In this document: positions 1-12,264 of the stretch, piece by piece
How positions within the stretch are numbered: position 1 is the first letter of the stretch
Layout of the letters: each line of letters begins with the position of its first letter
NCBI RefSeq assembly: GCF_016808095.1
Contig: NC_068977.1
Location: 8,802,479-8,866,478 of the forward strand
Source: Vigna angularis
Taxonomy: Eukaryota > Streptophyta > Magnoliopsida > Fabales > Fabaceae
Reading direction: 5' to 3'
DNA: 64,000 bases
Position numbers and translations under genes: made by a program
Notes under the pieces: generated by a model
Told to the model about the DNA's origin: nothing
The model's database searches: none
Seen by the model: only the letters and a program-made list of their open reading frames with translations

Positions 1-639
1 ATGTAAAAATAAAACAATTTTGATGTTAAAAGAAACATTATATAAAATATTTGCTGTGAAGTTGTGCGGGAGGAGTAATTGTGCTTTGTCATCTGATGCT
101 GAATGTTGTGCTTGTTAACAAGGGTAAAAGAGGGTTTTTACCATAATTTCCCTCAAATCTCATTGCATTCTTGAAGATGAAAAACACGCTTCATCTCACC
201 AATCAACGTTAATTATTCGTTCCAAATCCGTTTATGTAAACATAGTTAATCTCCCAAATCCATCTCCTCCAATTCCTCTAAACAGTACTTTCTCTTCAAA
301 CGAACACATTGTAAGAGATTTATTGATGAATAGTAGGCATTTGAAATTTCTTATGTCAACTACCCTTTCCTCTCAAATTTCAAGAAAGAACTCTTAGATG
401 ATTTATTGGAATAAGTCTTTTAAAGATTCTTGGGATATAATTTAAATATTGCAGAAGATATAAAAAAAAGATACAATCCTCCAGTTATGCAACAACAATT
501 CATCATATGACATTTTCATCACGCCAAATTATCCTAAAATGAACTTCCAAATTATCCTAAAACGAAGTGATAATTTCTTATAATCAATAAACTTATCATT
601 TTCATTTTCTTTATTTTAGGTTATTATTAAAAGTTTCAT
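1..639. other. AT-rich intergenic DNA
   Basis: No coding frame, RNA gene or clear repeat is recognisable here. The DNA is strongly AT-rich with short unrelated frames only. Confidence 0.6.
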
Positions 640-868
640 GCTAACTAGAGATAAAGTCAATTTAGAGTATATAAGTAAGTGTAAACCTCATTTTTCAAGT
701 CGATTTTGTGGGATTAATTTAGACTTAAAGTCCATCACTTAACATGGTATCATAACCATTGTTAGAGTCTATTCTAGTGAGATTTATTGTTTGTTGGACA
801 TATTGTTCCACCCGGTATGAGGTAGGTGTCTTGGAAGTCCCACAACAACAAGAGATAAGACCAATTTA

Positions 869-916
<48 letters not shown>

Positions 917-920
917 TAAG
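640..920 (+). mobile_element. Degenerate TRIM retroelement (family A)
   Basis: The order of parts matches the better-preserved copy at 33242-33751. There is an LTR-like stretch (about 640-745), then ATGGTATCATAACC, which resembles the initiator-Met tRNA primer site, then an internal stretch with TTCCACCCGG. A second LTR starts near 831 with TTGGAAGTCCCACA. The second LTR is cut short where an AT microsatellite has expanded. There is no protein-coding capacity, as expected for a TRIM. Family assignment rests on comparison with the other copies in this window. Confidence 0.55.
871..913. repeat. (AT)n microsatellite
   Basis: Uninterrupted alternating AT run of about 43 bp, located inside the second LTR of the degenerate TRIM. 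Confidence 0.95.
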
Positions 921-1292
921 CCCTACATGTGTTCATTGATGTGTTATGTTGGAGTGGTGTTTGGAGTGCAAGATTATGTGTTATGTTGTCATTAATTATA
1001 TGTTCTATTGTGTTTGATTTATAATTTTGTTCTGTTGGAGTGGTATTTCGAGTGCAAGATTCTGTGTTCACGATTTGGAGTGCTATTTGAAGCTCACATA
1101 TAGTTTAAAATTTAAACTGTTCATTTTTAATATGGTGGCTCTGTTTTCAGTTTAAACTTGTCATACAATAAGGCATGAACCTTTCATCGATGAAAATTTT
1201 ATTTCCTTGTAAAGTCTTACCTACTTAAATTATTAACAATTAAGACGTTTCACCTCTTAGTCTCAATTAAGTACATAATCAGGCTAATTAAT
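914..1292. repeat. 86-bp direct repeat pair and AT-rich flank
   Basis: Two copies of a roughly 40-bp sentence built on TGTTGGAGTGGT and GAGTGCAAGATT begin at 943 and 1029, an 86-bp period. The stretch at 1086-1155 (TTTAATATGGTGGCT) recurs in diverged form at about 4694-4762, on the other side of the copia remnant. No coding sequence is seen. Confidence 0.6.
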
Positions 1293-2659
1293 TGTTGAAA
1301 ATAGAATGACTTAGTTTCAATACCAAGAGAGGGGATGAATTGGTGAAACACAAAAATAATGTTTTGTTTAAATCTTTTTTGCAAAGTAGATGCCTTTAAA
1401 AGCTTTCTTGAAACGCAAGGAAAAAGACTTTGTAGTGCAGCGGAATATAATTGAATGAGTAAAATACAAAGTCGACTGAATGTAACAGAGTAGGGATAGA
1501 AAGATCAAACGTTGAGTTTTTATATTGGTTCGGCCAAGCCTACATCCAGTGTCTTTCCACCACAGGAAGCAAATGCACTATAATAATCAAGGTTTTTACA
1601 ACAAGGCTTTTATAGCGACATCCATGTCAAAAATAGAAAACACCTCTCTAACCCTCTAATCAAAATATAGGCATATACATACAAAGAACAACAACAATAT
1701 GTCCCCTCTCCTACAGTCTTTAACACTTTGAACAATTCTCAAAGTCCAGAATGTCGCACGTTCTCTTCCTGTAATCACAACAGGGCAAACTCCAATCTTC
1801 ACAAAATTGATAGAAACTGATCACGAAATAGACACCTCAAGTGCAGGTTGATAAGACAATAAGATCACACAGATTCTTGCTCGTCAAGCAATCACCAAAG
1901 ATGAACACCACACTCTTCTTGATGAATTCTTGGAGCTTTCACACTTTCTGCAAGAGATCAATAATCTGAAAGAAATCAATCAAATCGTTATAATCACAAA
2001 AGTTCTTGCAGAAATCACATTCGCGTCAATTTATAGCAATTCGCAACTTTGACGCATTTTAATCGACTTTGCTACTAATTCAGTTGAATATAACAAAACA
2101 GTTATAACATATTGATGCAGTCGAATCACCATAAATGCTTGGATAACATATTTAAAAATATAGCTGTTGTAACATTTAATTCAAGCATTAACATAATTTC
2201 AAAACTATAACAAACTTAGTCGAATGCAGGTTGCATGTAATCGACTATACAACACAGTTAAACAAAGTTTTGAAAAACTTTCTCTTCAAAAATTCTCACA
2301 ACACACTTTGAAAAATATTGTGCAAAACCACGAGTTTTAATCGACTTACTTCATAATGAAGTCGACTTAAAACTACTATTTTGCCACATATTACAAGTTC
2401 AGCAAAAGTGCATGTGATTTTCCTTTTCTCAAATATATGTCATGGATTCACAGATAAGATCTCATGTAAAACACAATGAATTGCAGCAATGACATAATCA
2501 ACTCAAACATGTTCTCAATTAATCATAAACATGAAAGTTATGAACATGTAACACATAAACACATGTGTTATTAATTATGTGTTATCATCATAAAAAACCA
2601 TAAGCTTTGAGATTGTAGGTTTACCTAAACCAGTGCTCTCCCTATCCATAATCTCAACA
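1293..2659 (-). mobile_element. Ty1/copia LTR (3' LTR of a minus-strand element)
   Basis: The stretch is bounded by TGTTGA at 1293 and TCAACA at 2659, the inverted hexamers expected at copia LTR ends. Directly outside the right end, read on the minus strand, is the purine run AAAAAAAGGGGAGATT, a polypurine tract that primes plus-strand synthesis next to a 3' LTR. The RNase H remnant at 3701-4130 lies further inside on the same strand, in the right order. The length of 1367 bp suits the long-LTR SIRE/Maximus type of plant copia, but that lineage call is inference. No partner 5' LTR is seen in the window, so the element is truncated. Confidence 0.75.
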
Positions 2660-3700
2660 ATCTCCCCTTTTTTTGATGATGCACAACCATGATTAATAAA
2701 CAACCATGTTGTACAAATCAAATCATATCATATCAAAATGTATCCGAGCAAATGATCGACAAATGATCAAAATGTATTAGAGCAAACGTTTTGAAATATT
2801 CTCATTTTTTATTCAGCTAAAAAAATATATCAATTCATATCAGAACATATCAGAGTGTATTAGAGCAAACAAAATATATTAGAGCTCAAAATTAATATCA
2901 GAGTATTCTCCCAGCATTATCAGAGTATTCTCCCAACATTATCAGAGTATTTTCCCAGCATTCTCCCCCTTTGTGCATTAGCAAAAAAGGTATGCCTTAT
3001 GATAACGATATGCTAACAAACAGTTATTAAGAGATGCATCAGTAAATCATATTTATCAAACAATGATGCTCCCTCTGTCACATATAATCACATGATAAAG
3101 ATATAATCTCCCCCTAAAGTGTAGGCATGTGAAATTATCTAAGATCCTATGCAATGCTCCCCCTGCCATTATGCATGTTTTATAATCAAAATCCAAATGC
3201 ACAATGTAGTTTTCACACAACATTTCATAGCATGTATAAGCATGTGACAGTATTGTATCAAATCAGAAATTGTGCAAACACATCAATGAAGCATAGATAC
3301 AATATCAATCAACAATCTCAATATTATCTCAAGTAATTTCAATCAATTATAAGAACAGAGATATATTGAAAATGAAACAATCAACAATATATGATCAATA
3401 ATCAGAATAACCAAATTCCAAATCATGGAATTTATAACCCCTGTTAAACAGTAATCGATTAATCCACTATTGCAATCAACTTCATTGCTTTCCATTTGAA
3501 TTGTATCTCCAATAGTTAACCCAGAAGCAATGTTCCTGCAAAATCTTTCAAGATCTTTCTAGATCAAGCATTTTAGAATTATTGTAATGCAAGAATTATT
3601 ACAGGTATAATATGTGTGTGTAAATGTATGAGTGCAATGATAAACAGTAAAGCATTCAACTTCATACATAACATAATCAACTTTAATCAGATATAAATCA
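2660..3700 (-). other. Copia 3' untranslated region
   Basis: AT-rich spacer between the RNase H stop and the polypurine tract. It contains several CTCCCCCT-like pyrimidine tracts, which are purine tracts on the element's sense strand, and no coding frame. Its roughly 1-kb length is typical of long-3'-UTR copia elements. Confidence 0.5.
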
Positions 3701-4130
3701 TTACTTTATACTATTGTCATTTAAGATTCCTAGTTCATTTTGAATAGTATAAAATCTTTCTTTGTTCAACGGTTTTGTAAAAATATCAGCCCATTGATGT
3801 AAGGTATCTACATATTCGACCTTAATTTCACCCTTGAGGATGTGCTCTCGTATAAAGTGATGCCTTATTTCAATATGCTTAGTTTTCAAATGAAGAACAA
3901 GATTTTTAGTCAAATTTATTGCACTTGTGTTATCACATTTTAAGGGAATGTGATCTAGTGATATACCGTAATCTTCTAGTTGGTTCTTGATCCAAAGAGA
4001 CTAAGCACAACAGTTACCAGCTACTATGTATTCAACTTCTGTGGTAGATAATGCCACACAAGCTTGTTTCTTTGAATGCCAAAAGATTAAAGAAGATCCA
4101 AGTAGATGACAAGTGTCACTAGTGCTCTTT
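3701..4130 (-). pseudogene. Copia RNase H remnant
   Basis: Translation on the minus strand gives the end of a copia polyprotein. In order it has WHSKKQACVALSTTEVEY, LWIKNQLEDYG, KCDNTSAINL, TKHIEIRHHFIREH, and finally ADIFTKPL with the closing ELGI segment. These are the RNase H active-site and C-terminal signatures of Ty1/copia reverse transcriptases. The frame is broken by one TAG after GNCCA, where a Gln codon (CAG) is usual, consistent with a C-to-T change. Homology ends abruptly near 4130, so RT, integrase, protease and gag are missing. It is a dead 3' fragment that belongs with the LTR at 1293-2659. Confidence 0.85.
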
Positions 4131-5250
4131 CATATTTGCCTACAATAATTGTGACAATTAACTATCAAACATACCAAATTTTATGTTATTACTAGTAATA
4201 TAGTTTTCCCTCAATAGTAACCCTCATAAGACTAGCTTGCTTGTTGTGGTGCATAACTTGACTACAAACATCCACAATATAGCAAAAACATAACTTATTC
4301 ACAAATAGAGGAATAATCGTAAGAGTGATGCTAAACCAGTAGTCCCCAATAGGATAAAACCTCCAAAAGGCAAAAACTAGGATCACTTATATATAAGCAT
4401 TACCAAAATATAGTAATTAATAGTTAATACAATGACCATCATAAAAGCTTCCATCAATTGAACCTAAAATCACATGAAGCAATCAATTCATGTCATGAAA
4501 TCAGGCAACTATTTTTCACTAAAATAACAATTTGATGTGTGATGTTCATATACTATTTGTGTCATAAATACTATATTCATTCATTCGTATCATCTTGAAT
4601 ACTTCATTCATGTTATGATGGTTTCTCAACCAAAGGCTATATTTCAAATTGGAAGATGAAATGAACTTACAAGATTTGCCATTACAAATTCAAATTGAGC
4701 TGACTTATAGTTTGGAATTTAAACTAGTGAATTTTAATATGGTGGCTTTGTTTTTAGTTTAATTATGGCTTGGCACTAGTATTTGGTTTAAGTCCTATGT
4801 TTGCATTTTTTTTTTGTTTCCACAGTTTTTCTATCAAACCTGTAATCCATGAGGCATTGCTTTACTGTTCACCAGGCATTGCTCTACTGTCTACCACACC
4901 AGTCCAGTCCACATCAATCTAATCACCTTCAAAATAACAACAACAGTTGAACGATGAACATGATTATGAAGGTGACTATTTAGATTATTAGCATATTGTT
5001 TATGTTTATGAACATATACTTGTACATATTATTTATGTTTCATAAACATATACTTTGTTTGTGGATATCAACATGTTTAGCTAGATATTGTTCATTGACC
5101 AGATCTGATTGTCTGGTTGTGGGATAAACAACCAATATCAAATTATACTCTAACACAATTATTACCAACAGACTTACCAAATAATATATTCTTCGGTAAT
5201 TACTTATAGAATAATTATTCAGTAATTACCAATAAATATATCTTTCGGTA
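4131..5250. other. AT-rich intergenic DNA
   Basis: No gene recognised. About 4694-4762 is a diverged direct repeat of 1086-1155, so the copia remnant lies between two related sequences. Confidence 0.5.
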
Positions 5251-6120
5251 ATGTTGCAACCGGAATCGCGACGGGACGACGACCCAAAAAAGAGAACGAC
5301 GCGATTTGGAAAAGAGATTTGGAGTTGCCACCATAGTTTATTCTAGAAAACTACGGAAAAATCATAAAAGGATAAGGCATGGTCTACAAGAACCAAATCT
5401 AGGTTCGGGAGTCAGTTACGTGTAGGGAAGGTATTAGCATCCTACAACGCCTTCCTTAAGGCAGTACCTTTAACTAAACACGCGAATATGATGTGGTTTT
5501 CAGAATGTTTAACTATCCCCTAAAATAAAACTCTAAAGAAACAAAATATATTTTTTAGTTTTTTTTGGGCCCGACAAGGATTGACCTTGCTCCTACGTAT
5601 TCTCATTTAGAGTGAGAAATCAGGGTTACGTAGTTCTTTTGAATCTGTTTGAGAAATTTGTTTGGAAATTGTTTGAAAATTTGTTTTGAAATGATTTTGG
5701 ATAATAGGGAAGTGAACCTGACAAGGGCTAGCATTGCTCCTACGTATCTCCACTTTTGATGGAGAATCAAGGAACACGTAGTTCTGGCTGAGAGATTGTT
5801 TGTTGTTTGAAAATGTGGATGTTTTTAGTTTTTGAATATTTTATACTTTTTTTGGTATTTTGATGTAATATTTAGATTTTTGCGTAATGAGCACTAGGTT
5901 GATACGTACGATTGCACGAGCACTCACATGGCTTTTTTTTCTTATTTTTTATTTTTTTGCGTAATGAGCACTAGGCTGATGCGTATGATCGCACGAGTAC
6001 TCATAAGGCTTTTTTTGTTTATTTTATATTTTGGGTAATGAGTACTAGGCTGATGCGTACGATCGCACGAGTACTCATACCGATATTTATGTCATTACAT
6101 GTTTTTTAAAGTTTTATATA
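5251..6120. repeat. Dispersed-repeat segment, possibly Ty3/gypsy-derived
   Basis: This stretch is less AT-rich than its surroundings. It has GGAGTTGCCACC, GGTTCGGGAGTC and GGGAAGGTATTAGCATCC, which I associate with non-coding parts of plant gypsy elements (Ogre/Tat type). That association is from memory and is not proven. A GACAAGG...TTGCTCCTACGTAT sentence occurs twice, near 5573 and 5726. No coding frame is present. Confidence 0.4.
5881..6080. repeat. Three-copy tandem repeat, ~75-bp period
   Basis: Copies start at 5881, 5958 and 6032. Each carries GTAATGAGCACTAGGCTGAT followed by CGTACGATCGCACGAG with few differences, separated by T-rich spacers. Confidence 0.9.
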
Positions 6121-6649
6121 TTTTTTATTTTCTTTTTATTAAGAAAGAGAGGTGAGTTGAAATATCTATGACATAAAAATGTGAAAAAGCATAGGATAAA
6201 ATTGTGGTAGAAAACAGGATAAATTTATAAACCAAAAAAATGATCAAAATGCATATAAATAGAATGAAAAGAAAATGTGTACCTTGTTGAAGATTTGAAT
6301 AATGAAGTTGTGAGAAGAGATAGATTGATGGTGAAGAAGATGAATTTATAGTAGAAATGTGGTATGGGATTTACTATGTATAGAGGGATTAGGAAATAGT
6401 AAAATGTGAGAGAAAAATGAAGTAGAGTTTTGGGATGGAATGAAGAGGTTTTGAGAGAGAAGAGATGGATATTATGTAATTGTGTGTGTGTTTGTGTGAA
6501 AATGGAGTGAAGAGAATGTGGGTATTTATAGAGATATGGATGGAGAAAGTTGATGAAGAAAAGTAATATAATAAGTGGGTGGAAAAATGAAATATAATAA
6601 AAAAAAGTAAATAGTAAAAGTTGGTGTGGAAAATAAGTGAAAGAAATAA
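6121..6649. other. AT- and purine-rich spacer
   Basis: A purine-rich plus strand (GA and GTGG runs) leads into the 136-bp array. No coding frame is recognised. Confidence 0.5.
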
Positions 6650-7160
6650 TATAAAAAGTAGGTGGAAAAATGAGGTAAAGAAAGTAGATGGAGAAAGTAA
6701 TAAAATATGTTAGTGGAGAAGGTGGTAAATAAAATATAATTTAGAATAGTGATGAAATGAATAAAAGTTAGTAAGAGAAATTAATATAAAAGTGGGGTGG
6801 AAAGGTAGATGGAGAAAAATGAATGAAAGAAATAATAAAATAAGTTGGTGGAGAAGGTGGTGGATAAAATATAATTTAGAAAAGTAGATGGAATAAATAA
6901 AAGTTAGTAAGAGAAATTAATATAAAAGTGGGGTGAAAAAGTAGATGGAGAAAAATGGATGAAAGAAATAATAAAATAAGTTGGTGGAGAAGGTGGTGGA
7001 TAAAATATAATTTAGGAAAGTAGATAGAATAAATAAAAGTTAGTGAGAGAAATTAATATAAAAGTGGGGTGGAAAAGTGGATGGAGAAAAATGGATGAAA
7101 GAAATAATAAAATAAGTTGGTGGAGAAAATATGATTAAAAAAATGTAAGTGGAATAATTA
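6650..7160. repeat. 136-bp tandem array, ~3.5 copies
   Basis: The landmark ATAAAAGTTAGT starts at 6761, 6897 and 7033, an exact 136-bp spacing. GGTGGAGAAGGTGG recurs in register, and a more diverged copy precedes at about 6650-6760. The array decays after about 7130. It is purine-rich on the plus strand, so the minus strand shows long pyrimidine-biased open frames that are not genes. Confidence 0.9.
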
Positions 7161-8760
7161 GAAAAGTTTGTATATAAAAATTAATAAGGAAATGAGGTGG
7201 AAAAAGTAAATGAAAAATGTAGATGATGTGGAATGTGATATGGAGGGTGAGGTGGATGGTGAGGTGGACAGTGAGGTGTGATAAGAGAAAAGGGGTGACG
7301 AGGAAATAAAAAAGTGTGAGATTATTTTGGACCATTGAATTAAGGAATAAAAATTTAATTTGAGGGTGCAAATAGTAAAACAAATAATATTTTTTTTTAT
7401 TCTTTTGTTTCTTTTTTTTTTTGAAACCTTATTTACCCTGACGAAATTAGATATTGACCGATAATTATGAAGTGTTAGTATCCATCAATAATTTTTTATC
7501 TAGAGGATTATTATGAACGGAAAATTCATGAGAAAAGAAACATTACTTATAAATTTTGATTGCTTTTGACAAATTACAACCGCCGATAATTTTAGTTTCT
7601 TGGTGTAAAATCTACTTTCTTAACAGTTATATTAAATGTTGATGCATATCTTTTGGTGTGGATGAATAATATTTGGTAATAATATAAAGAGTTGAACAGT
7701 GAGTCTGAGTGTAGCACACGTAAATGTGTCTAGATGCTATCAATGTAGCACATGTAAATCCATCTAGATCCTGTGATAATACAGCTATAGAAATAGGAAA
7801 TGAATGCTTTAGCTTTGTTCTGGTCATTGGGCACGAGGATTACGAAAGTATTGAAGCTGGGTGTTATCCACATTTGACACGATGATGATGGAGACGTAAT
7901 AAGAAGTGGATTATAGCTCAGCATGGTGTGGAGAAAAATCTAAATCAGTTTCTCATAATTGTTGTTGACATGGAATGTGCACAATCATGCATTGCCACTG
8001 TTCACAAGTACAAGACAAAGCCACAGAGGAGACAAAGACTTTGGATCAAAAGCGAATCAGAAAAGGACCCGACGAACCTATTTGGAAGCCCAGCATTGGT
8101 GATTTTATAGGTGCATGCTCATCTTCCGGAAAGAAAGAAAAGTAAAGAATCATTTCCGAAAAGCCAATTTCTTTGCTCAACTTTTTCATGGGCGTCAATG
8201 TTTGTCAGTTTAAATTCCTCTTGGATAGAGAGCAAATACAAGAATTGAGGACGACAATTGTATATATCATGTTTAATGAAAGAGGAGAAGTTGATAAATG
8301 ATTTTGAAAGTAAGATTTATTGTATTATTTTTAATTTGTTTTTCACTTCTTTCTTTATCTTATTTATAGAACACAGAGTTGAATTGAGTTTTTAATTTTT
8401 TGTTTGACATTTTTTAAAAGTATCATATGAAAAGTGATATTTAGATTATAATTTTATACATTAAGTATTCAATAAGTAATCGGTTGATGATAGTTGGAAT
8501 GAAGTTCAAGAGATGTGACCTTATAACTTAACCTAATTACTTGTGAAGTCGTTTAAATTATTGTTATTCAAACAATGACTTTCTTTTTAACTTAATACAT
8601 GTAATATAAAGAGATGAAAAGAAAAGAAATAAAATATAATGTATTATTTTATTAGTTTTCTTTACTCTGCATATTATATTTAGTTCTCAACCCAAATCTT
8701 AAGAGTAATGGGTTGATCTTCATTTTTAAATCTAAATGTTTTCTAGTTTAAGGAACTTTC
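7161..8760. other. Intergenic DNA, no gene recognised
   Basis: Short overlapping frames occur at 7627-8110 on both strands, but none has a recognisable domain, splice context or codon pattern. The rest is AT-rich. Confidence 0.5.
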
Positions 8761-11110
8761 ATGTATCCAAATTACTTTAGTAGTTAGCCAAAGGCTAGTA
8801 AGTCAAAGGTGGTCAATGGTCAAACAAGAATGGCCGGTCTGGAATGATCGACCAATAGTAGCTAGCCCATATAGGTAGGTCCAAAAATAGGTAGGCCAAA
8901 GTGGTTGATCTAGAGTGGTCGACCAATGGTGGTCCGTACACATACAATACATAGGTCTCTTAAGTTCGAGCATTAAATAATTTGTAAAAGGGTTTAGATT
9001 TGACTGTTTGGTGTATCAAAGACTGAGTACCTGACGCTCATGTAAGTCGAAGGGGTTCTTTAGTTGGAACTTGTCCTTAACCAGTAATTATGCGCTTTGT
9101 TGTATGTTGATTAGATGACATTCAACCATCTTTAAGGTGAACAATTTGGCAGAGGTTTTTTTTCCATAACTCTTCCTTAACAATTTGGGTGCTCCGTTGA
9201 TAAAGGTTCTTTTGAGAATTATTCCTTGACCGATCGGTTAAAGGGTGAAATAGGAGTTCACTTGGATGAACTATTCCTTAATCAACCTGTTAATCAACCT
9301 AGTAGGCCGAGAGGGTGAGCTCGACAAGACAAGGATGAGCTTTTGAAACTGAAGTCGACTAAGATGTCGAGACCGACAAGTTAAGGCTGACTAGTTGAGG
9401 TTGAATGGTAGAGCCGAATGAGGTTGAGAGGTCGAGGTCGAACAAGAGCGAGTTGTCAAGACTCAGAAGTTGACAAACAATAAGGAAAAAAGGTTGAGTT
9501 CGATTTGTCAAGACTAAAAAGTCGACAAAATTTAAAGATAAGTTAAGGCCAAAGGAGACTAAATGGTTGAAACTGAAGGAGGCCGATAGGAGGTGGAGGT
9601 CGAACAACCGAAGGAAGCCGAGAGGAGTTAGAGGTCGAATGGACAAGCTTTCAAGACAAAAAAGTCGACAAATTTTTTAAGCTAAGTTGAGACAAAGGAG
9701 GTCAGCCGGCTGAGATGTCAAGGACTAAAAATGTCGATAGATGATGTGAGGCCGAAAGAGGCTTTTAAGACTATGCAATCGAGACCGAACGAGCAGAATG
9801 TTGAAGTCTAAAGAGGTTGTTGCGACCGCATGATCGAGACAAGACGGGCAAAATGTTGAATCCTAAAGAGGCTATTGAGACTACACGGTCAATACCAAAT
9901 TGGTGAGGCTGGACGAGCGATATGTTGAAGCCTAAAAAGGCTATTGAGACCACACACTCAAGACCGAATGGTTAAGACCGGACGAGCGAGATGTTGATCC
10001 TAAAGAGGTTGTTGAGACCACATGATGGAGATTGGGCAAGTGCGACGTTGAAGCCTAAAGAGTTTGAGATGTTAAGGTCGCACGGTCGAGGCTACAGGGA
10101 CGAAACATTGAAGCTGAAAGAGGCTATTGAGACTGCACAATCGAGACCGAACGATTAAGACCGAATAAAGACAACAAGTTGTGGTCGAAGGATGCCATGT
10201 GGTTGAGGCTAAATAAAGCCAAGAAGTTGAGGTCGAGGGAGGTCGTCTAGTTGATGCTAAACAAAGCCAAGAGGTTGAGGCTGAACGAATGGGCGATTGA
10301 CTTCTTCCACTATATTGCTCATCTGATTCCTTGTGGTTACAACAGGAGTAAGAGATACACTCGCTCAGTCCCATGGTGGGCACCAAAATGTTTCGAGATG
10401 GGTCGAGCAAGTCTTCAGATCAACTGGTTTGTCTCGAACTTGTCACTAACTTGTCACTTCCAAATTCAAGTGTTGTTTGGTTTAAGGAGCCTTCCGTGGG
10501 TCCAAACTACTTGAATGGTACCTACAAAAGGTACTCTGATGGTAAAGTCAATAAGTGACTAAGTGGAAAAGCATTAGCTGCGATAATGCATGTGTATGAA
10601 AGTCATACCTTAGACTTTTATTTATAGTAGTTGTTATAGGCCTAATCACGACCCAATCATATCTTAATCAATAGTAGTAGGTTTATTTGTGATTATCATT
10701 CGTGTTAATTTGACATTTATCTTGTACTGGTTGGCTATGTCGTTTGATCAGGATAGTCGACCAAGGATAGTCGTCCATGAGTGATCTACTCAGAGTTCGA
10801 GCAAAAAATGGTTAACCAAATATGGTCAGTCCATAGTAGTCAATCAAATGATAATCGACCAAAGATAATTAGTCCAAAATGATCGACGAAAAGTTATCAA
10901 TCCAAAATGGTCAATCAAATGTGATCGACCTAAGATAAATTGACCATCTATCCATATAAGTCGGTCAAAATAATCGAGGTAAAGTAATCGGCCAATGATA
11001 ATCTAATATGTTTACTAGGTAGTTTTAAAAACACAAATAAAATACTTTTTTTACTCAAAACTGACAATTCTTTTTTGTCTGACCGACCTTATTGACCGAC
11101 CCTCTTTAGG
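8761..11110. repeat. Minisatellite-like, GTCGA-rich repeat region
   Basis: The plus strand is dominated by short diverged phrases such as GTCGACCA, GAGGTCGA and GAGACCGAA. From about 9800 to 10130 a phrase built on GTTGAAGCCTAAAGAGGCTA recurs roughly every 55-70 bp (near 9801, 9856, 9922, 9993, 10047 and 10109). Around 10370 a CCATGGTGGGCACCAAAATG sentence resembles non-coding plant retroelement sequence. Open frames here are by-products of the repeats. The region is probably the relic of one or more LTR retrotransposons. Confidence 0.6.
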
Positions 11111-12136
11111 TATTATTCTATAAGTCACTCCTTCCTATTTTTCTTTAGGTATTTTTTATTAGTAATTTCTAATTTAACTTAAATAATTAAATCAACTTTT
11201 TTTACTATTTGTTATTATTAGATTCGTGAAATTATTAGTTAACAATGTAGAATCGTATGTAACCATTTTAATTACCTTAACATAACTTACTTAAAAATAA
11301 ATTCTAAAAGATAGAAATTATCTAAACTTAGTCATCTCATCTTAGAAAATAATGAAATCCACTTTGAAAAGTTAGAAAGATGATAGAGAAAGAGTTTAGA
11401 AAAAGGAAAAATAATCTAGAAAGAATTATTCAAATAACCAAATATAATTTATATTCTTAAAATGCAACTGTAATTATAATATTTATTATTCAAATAATCT
11501 CTTCTAAATTAGTAAAAGTATGTTCTCATACTATTTTATACAAAAAATTATTCAAAATTGATGTAAACTATATAACACTATTGAAAACACTTGTACTAAT
11601 GTACTCTTTTTATGATAAAAAGTAATAAAATTATTATTAATGTACTTGCAAAAATAAATATAGCTATTTTTATAATTTTATTATAGATAATTATTTTAAT
11701 TTAAAAAATAATTTAATTTTAAAAGATGATCAAATAAAAATGTCAATTTTAAAAAAATAATTATTTAAAGGGTAAAATTGATAAAATAACTGTTTTAATT
11801 TTAAAAAACAATTATTTAAAGGATAAAAATAGACCATAGATGTGTAAAAAATAATAAAAAATTTCCTTTGTATTATAATATAAATAATATAAAAATACAG
11901 ATCATATAGTTACGATAATAATATTAATTTAGTATTTTACATTTTTAAGAAAAAAAAACCTTCTTTTTCTCATTTTATATTTGTCTCTTGTAATATCTCA
12001 TTTAATAGTGTATAACTATTAAATAAAACATTATAGATGTGATAATCTACAAGAAGAATAAACAACTGTTCAACTACAATATTGTTCAACTACAATATTA
12101 TAGTCATCTATAAAAACATATATCGAGTATAGAAAG

Positions 12137-12189
<53 letters not shown>

Positions 12190-12264
12190 CAAAGTAGAAT
12201 TTGTCAAAAGAAAAATGATTATACACAACAAGATTTTATCCTAAACTATGATTTTGCATTGCCC
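11111..12264. other. Very AT-rich spacer
   Basis: No gene seen. It contains A/T tracts and an (AT)n microsatellite. Confidence 0.6.
12139..12186. repeat. (AT)n microsatellite
   Basis: Uninterrupted alternating AT run of about 48 bp. Confidence 0.95.

Noticed and set aside
7135..7383. 82-codon minus-strand frame rich in Leu, Phe and His
   Set aside because: It is the pyrimidine-rich complement of the decayed edge of the purine-biased tandem array; low-complexity artefact.
10072..10514. Overlapping frames in the GTCGA-rich repeat
   Set aside because: They arise from the repeat composition; residues are repetitive and match no domain I know.
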